This document shows, piece after piece, positions 1 to 5,130 of a DNA stretch of 7,820 bases. Source of the stretch: Desulfobacteraceae bacterium (lineage in GTDB: Bacteria; Desulfobacterota; Desulfobacteria; Desulfobacterales; Desulfosarcinaceae); contig JALVQM010000321.1 in assembly GCA_027025615.1 (NCBI GenBank), positions 1-7,820 of the forward strand, written 5' to 3'. The notes under the pieces were generated by a model. It was not told the DNA's origin. It saw only the letters and a program-made list of their open reading frames with translations, and ran no database searches. Positions within the stretch are counted from its first letter, which is position 1. The number at the start of each line of letters is the position of its first letter. The position numbers and the translations under genes are program-made.

Positions 1-1511
1 TGAGCATTTATCACGATTCTGCTTTTACTGGCCTGGCGGAAAATTTCGTTGAGTTCCACCACTGGCAAAGCGCCTGAAGCAATGATATCTTTCAAAACGT
101 TGCCTGCGCCTACAGATGGCAATTGATGGACATCTCCCACCAGGATCAGGGAAGTCGAAAAATCGATGGCCTTGAGCAAATGATACATCAGGACTGTGTC
201 GATCATCGAGGCTTCATCCACGATCAATAAATCGCATTCCAGGGGGTGCTGATCGTTTTTCTGAAAACCATGCCCAGGCTGGTAACCCAACAGACGATGG
301 ATGGTCTTGGCGCCATGGCCGGTGGCTTCGGTCATTCTTTTGGCGGCCCTGCCCGTCGGGGCTGCCAGCATTACTCTTTTGCCGGCTTTGGCGTAAAGCC
401 CGATGATGGCTTTGATCAGGGTCGTTTTACCGGTTCCGGGCCCCCCGGTTATGACCATTGGCCGTGCCTTAAGGGCGGTTTCCAAAGCCTTGCATTGGTT
501 GGAGGCCAGTTTGACATCCAGGCGGTTCTGGATCCAGGAAAGGGATGCTTTTGGGATCAGGGGCAATGCCTGCCGTTTTATGGAATTTAACCTTGCCAGG
601 CGGGAGGCTATGCTGGTCTCGCAATGATGCAGAGCGGCGAGGTAGATTGCCTTGCTGTCTGCCAGGAAGTGCTCCAGGTTTTGGTTGAGATCTTCTATGG
701 TGATTTGTCGGCTTGAGGCCAGATCGGCGACTGCCTGGCGAACTGCTTCGTCCGGTACCTGCAGAATTGAGTGGCAGCGCTTGATAAGCTCCTGGTAAGG
801 CAGGTAGCAGTGACCCTCGTCTGCCGCCCGGGAAAGAACGTACAGGACCCCGGCCTCGATCCTCAGGCTGGACTCGGTACTAAAGCCGAGTTTTGTGGCT
901 ATCCGATCTGCGGTTAAAAAGCCTATCCCCCAGATGTCAGCCGCCAGCCGGTAAGGATTCTGGTTGACTACTTCCAGGGCCTGGTCGCCATAAGCTTTGT
1001 AGATCCTTATGGCATAAGCTGCGCTTATATCGTGAGACTGAAGGAATATCATCAGTTCGCGTATATGCTTTTGAGCCTGCCAAGCCTTTTTTATCAGATC
1101 CAGACGCTTGGGGCCGATACCATCTACTTCGAGCAGTTTTTCCGGAGTATTTTCGATGACCATTAAAGTATTATCACCGAAACGGCCGACAATGCGGCTT
1201 GCCATTTCAGGCCCCAGGCCCTTGACAAGCCCCGAGCCCAGGTATTTTTGGATTCCGTATTGGCTGGCCGGCAAGCTGACCCGGCATGATTCAATTCGGA
1301 ATTGCTGTCCAAACCTGGAATGAAGTTCCCACTTGCCGACCATCTCCAGTATCGACCCGACCGCAGCCTGGGCCATATGTCCTACAACCGTTACAAGCTC
1401 GCGCCTGCCTTTTACCTGCACCTGGGCTACCGTGTAACCGCTTTGTTCATCTTGATAGGTGATCCGTTCAAGTATGCCCTTCAATGAAGCGGGGTTGCCT
1501 GGGGGGGGCAT
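1..1511 (-). CDS. recD2: RecD2-type ATP-dependent DNA helicase (SF1B), N-terminal part; gene runs off the left edge
   Basis: This is a 5'-to-3' DNA helicase of the RecD/TraA family, in the RecD2 form that acts without RecBC in repair and recombination. The first 503 codons are visible and the C-terminal motifs lie outside the window. The N-terminus has an OB-like segment (residues 10-80) with the family signature ERITYQDEQSGYTVAQV. Helix-hairpin-helix segments follow near residues 129-140 (VDGIGPKRLDLI) and 194-210. The motor domain shows the Walker A motif GGPGTGKT (356-363), motif Ia APTGRAAKR (384-392), the Walker B motif VDEAS (431-435), motif III LVGDVHQLPSVGAGNV (457-472) and LNEIFRQA (487-494). 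Two in-frame ATGs, at 1520 and 1511, could be the start. I prefer 1511 because AAGG lies about 9 bases upstream, whereas for 1520 it abuts the ATG. The start region overlaps or abuts the trmO stop, which suggests translational coupling. Codons 2-4 contain an 8-base C run. The family call is very secure; the exact start is not. Confidence 0.95.
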   Translation of the reverse strand, partial: MPPPGNPASLKGILERITYQDEQSGYTVAQVQVKGRRELVTVVGHMAQAAVGSILEMVGKWELHSRFGQQFRIESCRVSLPASQYGIQKYLGSGLVKGLGPEMASRIVGRFGDNTLMVIENTPEKLLEVDGIGPKRLDLIKKAWQAQKHIRELMIFLQSHDISAAYAIRIYKAYGDQALEVVNQNPYRLAADIWGIGFLTADRIATKLGFSTESSLRIEAGVLYVLSRAADEGHCYLPYQELIKRCHSILQVPDEAVRQAVADLASSRQITIEDLNQNLEHFLADSKAIYLAALHHCETSIASRLARLNSIKRQALPLIPKASLSWIQNRLDVKLASNQCKALETALKARPMVITGGPGTGKTTLIKAIIGLYAKAGKRVMLAAPTGRAAKRMTEATGHGAKTIHRLLGYQPGHGFQKNDQHPLECDLLIVDEASMIDTVLMYHLLKAIDFSTSLILVGDVHQLPSVGAGNVLKDIIASGALPVVELNEIFRQASKSRIVINA

Positions 1512-1512
1512 T

Positions 1513-1965
1513 TCAATCATCCTTTTCCGGTTGTCGCTCGTTTGCCGTTTTCAGGTCCAGCCAGTCAGGGATTCGCACCTTGTCGGGATCAGGAAAGGGG
1601 GGGATATACGGCTTGATGTCGATAACCGGTGAATCCGGCAGGGCGTCTATCTTGTCTATCAGCAGGCAAAGTCCGTCTACCGCCAGAAGGCGGCAAAGGC
1701 TGGTTGCAATAAGGTTGGGGCGAACCGGGGAATGGGTAGCGAAGACCCCCCTGAGCGGTTTGGAAGAGTCCGAGCGGGGATGAACCTGGAGAGTTTGGCG
1801 TTTTTCATTTGTATCATTGCGGTCGAACCAGTACAAAACCACAATATGGGAAAAGTCTTCTATTCCCAGCAAAGCATCTTTAAATTCGGGTTTGATTTCG
1901 ATCCAGTTCCGGGTACCTTTCTTAATTATTTTGCCGACGGGAAAAAGGTTGAAAGACTGCTGCAT
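1513..1965 (-). CDS. trmO: TrmO/TsaA-family (UPF0066) SAM-dependent tRNA t6A37 N6-methyltransferase, divergent
   Basis: TrmO-family proteins use S-adenosylmethionine to methylate N6 of threonylcarbamoyladenosine at tRNA position 37. The 150-residue protein has the small beta-barrel family's features: an N-terminal VGKI strand (10-13), EIKPEF (24-29), GIEDFSHIVVLYWF (34-47), the signature segment GVFATHSPVRPN (73-84), and IDALPDSPVIDIKPYIP (106-122). The usual signature is close to GVFATRSPHRPNPIGLS. Here R, H, P, G and L are replaced by H, V, L, A and T, so substrate or activity may differ. The start has a good Shine-Dalgarno (GGGGAG, 5 bases before ATG). The acidic, Lys-rich tail from about residue 137 extends beyond the conserved core. 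The gene is first in an operon with recD2. Family membership is firm; t6A methylation specifically is inferred. Confidence 0.85.
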   Translation of the reverse strand: MQQSFNLFPVGKIIKKGTRNWIEIKPEFKDALLGIEDFSHIVVLYWFDRNDTNEKRQTLQVHPRSDSSKPLRGVFATHSPVRPNLIATSLCRLLAVDGLCLLIDKIDALPDSPVIDIKPYIPPFPDPDKVRIPDWLDLKTANERQPEKDD

Positions 1966-2076
1966 GATTACTCCCCACTGGGTTGCAAACCTTATCTACG
2001 GTTATATGCAATTATTTTTCCCGTCTATAGAAGCAGGTTTGATCTTTCATTGCAAGAGCCGGGATGTTGGCATGGC

Positions 2077-2105
2077 TTGAAATTTGGCCTTGTCTTGGTT
2101 AGATT
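2077..2105 (+). promoter_or_regulatory. Candidate sigma70 promoter for the methyltransferase-amrS operon
   Basis: TTGAAA (2077-2082) and TAGATT (2100-2105) are separated by 17 bases, upstream of the start at 2147. The -35 matches consensus at 5 of 6 positions and the -10 at 4 of 6. It lies in the 181-bp gap (1966-2146) between trmO and the methyltransferase, which must hold promoters in both directions. I could not pick a convincing promoter for trmO on the minus strand; TATAGA- and TATAAC-like hexamers are present without a well-placed -35. Nothing else was recognised in the gap. Confidence 0.35.
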
Positions 2106-2146
2106 AAATCAAATACATTACAGTTGGTTTTAATACGAGATTTGCC

Positions 2147-2893
2147 ATGGGCTATGTTTTTGATTTCCAGGATGCTCGGCGCTACGAAGACTGGTTGAGC
2201 AATAAACGCCATCGCCAGGTTGTTGACCTGGAATGCCACCTTATGCTCGATCTTTTGAAGCCCCAGGCCAGGGAATCGGTTATCGATATTGGTTGCGGAA
2301 CAGGTGCCAGTGCCATCGCTTTGTTGCAAAAAGGGCTGAGTGTGACCGGCATAGACCCTTCACCTTACATGCTGGATATTGCCGCCAAGCGCCTGGGTGA
2401 AAAAGTGGATCTTTACCGGACAGTTGCAGAGGATCTCCCCTTTGATGACAATTCATTCAATTATGCCTGTTTTTTCACCACCCTTGAATTTGTTGAAGAC
2501 CCGCTCAAGGCATTGGAAGAAGCCGGCCGGGTAGCCAAAGACAAGGTCTTTATCGGATTTTTGAATCGTTATGCCCTTGAAGGCATAAAACTGCGGTTGA
2601 TTGGAGTTTTCACCCATTCTATTTTCAACCGTGCCCGTTTTTATTCGGTTTGGGAACTGAAACGGATGGTCCGCAGGCTTTTTGGACCGGTGCCGGTTCA
2701 ATGGCGGACGGTCTGCCAATTTCCAAAGCCTTCAGGCAGGTTCATGACTGCTTTTGAAAGTAACCAGTTTGTCCAGCACTGTCCTTTTGGCGCCTTTGGT
2801 GCGATGGTAGTTACCCTGGTGCCGCGATTCAGAACCCGTCCCCTGGCAATCCGTTACAATGCCAAGCAATCAACCGGTGCCCTGGTAGGGTGA
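2147..2893 (+). CDS. Class I SAM-dependent methyltransferase (Methyltransf_11 type), substrate unknown
   Basis: This 248-residue protein has a Rossmann-type methyltransferase core. Motif I is VIDIGCGTGASA (45-56), which binds SAM. GIDPSP (68-73) carries the acidic residue D70 expected to contact the SAM ribose. AEDLPFDDNSFNYA (94-107) and LEFVEDP (113-119) fit the motif II/III region of the Methyltransf_11 family. The C-terminal third, rich in aromatic and basic residues (about 140-235), has no motif I recognise and probably shapes the substrate site. There are no transmembrane segments or signal peptide. The Shine-Dalgarno is weak (GAGA about 6 bases before ATG). amrS starts only 16 bases after the stop, so the two genes are very likely co-transcribed. 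That points to a shared pathway, but the acceptor cannot be deduced. Similar cores occur in quinone, biotin-precursor and small-molecule methyltransferases. Confidence 0.85.
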   Translation: MGYVFDFQDARRYEDWLSNKRHRQVVDLECHLMLDLLKPQARESVIDIGCGTGASAIALLQKGLSVTGIDPSPYMLDIAAKRLGEKVDLYRTVAEDLPFDDNSFNYACFFTTLEFVEDPLKALEEAGRVAKDKVFIGFLNRYALEGIKLRLIGVFTHSIFNRARFYSVWELKRMVRRLFGPVPVQWRTVCQFPKPSGRFMTAFESNQFVQHCPFGAFGAMVVTLVPRFRTRPLAIRYNAKQSTGALVG

Positions 2894-2909
2894 CAAGGGG
2901 GTATATTCA

Positions 2910-3929
2910 ATGGAGGCTTATCTTTACAAGCGCCTGAAACAAGACAAGGTCCGCTGTGACCTGTGCAGCCACCGCTGTGTTATCGAGCCCGGATCGCGCG
3001 GGCGTTGCCAGGTACGTGAAAACAGGCAGGGCAGCCTGCACACCCTTGTTTATGGCCGCCTGATTGCCGGAAACGTAGATCCCATTGAGAAAAAGCCTGT
3101 TTTCCACCTTTTGCCGGGCCACAAGTCATATTCGGTTGCCACCGTTGGGTGCAATTTCAAGTGTCTTTTTTGTCAAAATGCCGATATCGCCCAAATGCCC
3201 CAAGACAACCAGGGTACCATCGCCGGTCGCCGGGCAGATCCGCAGCAGGTAGTCGATGTGGCCCTGGCAACCGGATGTCGTTCCATCGCCTATACTTATA
3301 CAGAGCCGACTGTTTTTTTTGAGTTTGTGCATGATACTGCTCGCCTGGCTCAAGAGGCAGGCTTGAAAAACGTTCTGGTCACCAACGGTTACATGAGCCC
3401 GGAGGCCCTGGAAATTATTAAAGACCGGGTGGATGCGGCCAATGTGGATCTTAAGTCCTTCCGGGACGAATTTTATCAAACCTATTGCGCGGCCCATCTG
3501 GAACCCGTAAAGCAAACCCTGAGATTGATGAAATCTTATGGAATATTGGTCGAGGTAACCACCCTGATCATCCCCGGCCTGAACGATGGGCCTGAAGAAC
3601 TGAGTGCTTTGGCCCGATTCCTGGCAAATGATCTGGGAAAGGAAACCCCGTGGCATATCAGCCGTTTTCATCCAACTTACAGGCTGACGGACAGACCGGC
3701 AACACCGGTTCAGACTCTGGTAAAAGCATGGGAGATAGGCCGGCAGGCCGGGTTATACCACATTTATACAGGCAATGTTCCCGGGCAGGCAGAAGAAAAC
3801 ACTTACTGTCACAGTTGTGGAAAGCTGCTGGTGGAACGATGGGGTTTTGGTATCAGGTCGAATCTGATTGAAAATGGACGCTGTCCGGAATGCAAGCAGA
3901 AAATTTACGGGGTTTTTTCTGCCGGCTGA
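2910..3929 (+). CDS. amrS: AmmeMemoRadiSam system radical SAM enzyme AmrS
   Basis: This 339-residue protein is the radical SAM member of the AMMECR1/Memo/AmrS trio. The radical SAM cluster motif CNFKCLFC (C81, C85, C88; CX3CX2C) should bind the [4Fe-4S] cluster that cleaves SAM. The family N-terminus is present with CDLCSHRC (C16, C19, C23) and GRCQVR (C33). YTYTEPT (128-134), NVDLKSF (178-184) and WHISRFHPTYRL (248-259) are further family hallmarks. At the C-terminus, CHSC (300-303) and CPEC (325-328) form a likely zinc ribbon. Length is normal and no key cysteine is missing. A good Shine-Dalgarno (AAGGGGG) lies about 9 bases before the ATG. The partner proteins, AMMECR1-like A and Memo-like B, are not in this window. 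The family assignment is very secure. The reaction is, to my knowledge, not established, so none is assigned. Confidence 0.95.
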   Translation: MEAYLYKRLKQDKVRCDLCSHRCVIEPGSRGRCQVRENRQGSLHTLVYGRLIAGNVDPIEKKPVFHLLPGHKSYSVATVGCNFKCLFCQNADIAQMPQDNQGTIAGRRADPQQVVDVALATGCRSIAYTYTEPTVFFEFVHDTARLAQEAGLKNVLVTNGYMSPEALEIIKDRVDAANVDLKSFRDEFYQTYCAAHLEPVKQTLRLMKSYGILVEVTTLIIPGLNDGPEELSALARFLANDLGKETPWHISRFHPTYRLTDRPATPVQTLVKAWEIGRQAGLYHIYTGNVPGQAEENTYCHSCGKLLVERWGFGIRSNLIENGRCPECKQKIYGVFSAG

Positions 3930-4429
3930 GCCTTGTCTACAGGTGTCTTGGCATTCAGGTTTCTAACAGGCAGTACCCGGTAAGCCCGCTTGTGGGCCAT
4001 TCGATCCATGTAGTAATATACATTGTTGAAATTGAACACCTTTGCACTGGGTGAAAGTCTGTCCCGGTCCGATGTCCACAACCAGCCGCAGGACAGCCGG
4101 ATAATAGGGACTATGTATACCCACTGACCACAGTCCGATTCATAGCCTTTTGTCTTGTCTACCAGACTTTTCAGTTCGTCCAGAGTAGGCAAGCGCCAGT
4201 TGTCGTAGTGAACCGGCAGGGTATAGGGGAAGGTATAAGTTACCCATTGTTTGGCTTCCCGCCACGAAATATCACCATTGTTGTCATTTTTGGCCCACAT
4301 CAAGCCCAAACTGTGGTCGGTAATGGTGCCGTCACCGTTGTCGGTAAACCTTTCGCCGGCGTTGGCAATGGATAACGTTATAAATACCAATACGCCGACT
4401 GCTATCAACCATAAGCGGCTGGTGCCCAT
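3905..4429 (-). CDS. Exported DUF1566 (Lcl C-terminal-like) domain protein, function unknown
   Basis: A 174-residue protein with a signal peptide: basic start MGTSR, a hydrophobic core at residues 6-22 and a probable cleavage site ANA|G after residue 24. The mature protein is a single DUF1566 domain, recognised by RFTDNGDGTITD (27-38), LGLMWAK (41-47), DNWRLPT (76-82), LWTSD (117-121) and AYRVLPVRN (149-157). Two cysteines (C100, C114) could form a disulphide outside the cytoplasm. The tail from about residue 160 is a short Lys/Pro-rich extension. An in-frame ATG at 4468 would add 13 residues, but I reject it: it has no Shine-Dalgarno and lies at the edge of the predicted -10 box. The ATG at 4429 has a perfect AAGGAG 7 bases upstream. 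The 3' end overlaps that of amrS on the opposite strand by 25 bp. DUF1566 proteins are common in Desulfobacterota; no biochemical role can be given. Confidence 0.88.
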   Translation of the reverse strand: MGTSRLWLIAVGVLVFITLSIANAGERFTDNGDGTITDHSLGLMWAKNDNNGDISWREAKQWVTYTFPYTLPVHYDNWRLPTLDELKSLVDKTKGYESDCGQWVYIVPIIRLSCGWLWTSDRDRLSPSAKVFNFNNVYYYMDRMAHKRAYRVLPVRNLNAKTPVDKAQPAEKTP

Positions 4430-4436
4430 GATTTTG

Positions 4437-4442
4437 CTCCTT
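4437..4442 (-). promoter_or_regulatory. Ribosome binding site that fixes the DUF1566 start at 4429
   Basis: AAGGAG reads on the minus strand 7 bases before the ATG at 4429. The alternative upstream ATG at 4468 has no such site, so the shorter protein that begins with a clean signal peptide is the better model. Confidence 0.8.
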
Positions 4443-4460
4443 GTTTTGGCTTTATGTGAG

Positions 4461-4490
4461 ACTATCATTTTCGAAGTTTAAATCTGTCAA
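4461..4490 (-). promoter_or_regulatory. Predicted sigma70 promoter of the DUF1566 gene
   Basis: On the minus strand a perfect -35 box TTGACA (4485-4490) is followed after 18 bases by GATAGT (4461-4466), which matches the -10 consensus at 4 of 6 positions. Transcription would start near 4454, about 25 bases before the ATG at 4429. The -35 box lies inside one arm of the inverted repeat at 4481-4507, which suggests regulation at this site. Confidence 0.55.
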
Positions 4491-4507
4491 AGAAGCTTTG
4501 GCAGATT
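4481..4507. repeat. 12-bp inverted repeat overlapping the -35 box; operator or transcript hairpin
   Basis: AATCTGTCAAAG (4481-4492) and CTTTGGCAGATT (4496-4507) are complementary over 12 bp with one G-T wobble and a 3-base spacer. As DNA it could be an operator, because it contains the TTGACA box. As RNA transcribed from the UspA gene towards the left it could fold into a hairpin, but only a short T stretch (TTT) follows, so it would be a weak intrinsic terminator. A third related arm (AATCTGC, 4512-4518) pairs instead with GCAGATT (4501-4507) around a 4-base loop. The two hairpins therefore exclude each other. Confidence 0.65.
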
Positions 4508-4545
4508 GGTAAATCTGCTCGGCCGTTTTGGTTTTCAACAGCCTG

Positions 4546-5034
4546 TTAACCTATGCGTTTGCGCAGCCGTTCGGCTTGTTTCGGGTCCCGGAAAGAGACG
4601 ACCGTCACCGGGCTGCGACGGAATACTTTTTCGGCGGCCGAACCAACCAGGACTTCCTTAATGTCACTGCGTCCCTTGACCCCCATAACGACCATGTCGG
4701 CCTTTTCCTCAACAATAGTCTTCAGAAGTTCTCGAACAGGATGGCCGACTTTGAGGATGATTTTAATTTCCTGAAGATCGATTTTTGACTCGAGAGCAAG
4801 CTCTTTCAGCATTTCCTGGCGCTGTTTACGCACACCCTCCACGTAGTGATCACCATCGACTTCATATCCCAGGGAAACAATGCTGCTGACTGCGCTTACG
4901 TCGCGTTCATTGATGATGCTTGCCACTATCAGGTTGGCTTCCAGCCGTTTGGAAAGGGCCACCGCGTATTGAAAAATGGGGCCGGCATATTCGGAAAAAT
5001 CGATTGCAACCAAGATATTGTTGAAAGAATCCAT
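4546..5034 (-). CDS. Universal stress protein (UspA family), ATP-binding type, TRAP-associated
   Basis: A 162-residue single-domain cytoplasmic UspA-fold protein. It begins with NILVAIDFSE (6-15), with D12 in the usual nucleotide-contacting position. It ends with the ATP-binding signature G-2X-G-9X-G-S/T, seen as GVKGRSDIKEVLVGS (118-132), and then AEKVFRRSPVTVV (134-146). The signature marks the ATP-binding class (MJ0577-like) as opposed to the non-binding class of E. coli UspA. I place the start at 5034 and not at an in-frame ATG at 5073, because AAGGGAG lies 7 bases before 5034 and the family N-terminus begins there. It is 96 bp downstream of a TRAP permease on the same strand. In Halomonas the UspA-like TeaD lies with, and regulates, the TeaABC TRAP transporter. 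A similar role is plausible here but inferred. Confidence 0.92.
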   Translation of the reverse strand: MDSFNNILVAIDFSEYAGPIFQYAVALSKRLEANLIVASIINERDVSAVSSIVSLGYEVDGDHYVEGVRKQRQEMLKELALESKIDLQEIKIILKVGHPVRELLKTIVEEKADMVVMGVKGRSDIKEVLVGSAAEKVFRRSPVTVVSFRDPKQAERLRKRIG

Positions 5035-5098
5035 TTTTGATCTCCCTTGGTAAGTCAGCCGAGGCTTTTTCATACTCTCTTAGGCCGACCTGCTGGTG

Positions 5099-5127
5099 CT
5101 GGCCGCCGGCAGACAGCCGGCGGCCGG
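5099..5127 (-). terminator. Very GC-rich hairpin after the TRAP permease gene (no T run)
   Basis: GGCCGCCGGC (5101-5110) and GCCGGCGGCC (5116-5125) form a perfect 10-bp stem around the loop AGACA. A C-G pair and a T-G wobble extend it by two. It begins 4 bases past the permease stop codon. On the transcribed minus strand no T run follows, so it is not a classical intrinsic terminator. It may protect the mRNA 3' end or weaken read-through into the UspA gene. The structure is clear; its role is inferred. Confidence 0.5.
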
Positions 5128-5130
5128 AAT

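Noticed and set aside
246..1487. Several plus-strand reading frames opposite recD2
   Set aside because: The minus strand carries a continuous helicase frame with all expected motifs; the plus-strand frames show no family features and are shadows.
3126..3671. A 181-codon minus-strand reading frame inside amrS
   Set aside because: The plus strand encodes a full AmrS with every cysteine motif; the antisense frame shows no recognisable features.
4430..4468. Upstream ATG at 4468 as the DUF1566 start
   Set aside because: It has no ribosome binding site, it lies at the edge of the predicted -10 box, and it would place a hydrophilic extension ahead of a clean signal peptide.
5035..5073. Upstream ATG at 5073 as the UspA start
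   Set aside because: The ATG at 5034 has a strong AAGGGAG at 7 bases, and the UspA fold begins just after it; the extra 13 residues would cover the Shine-Dalgarno itself.
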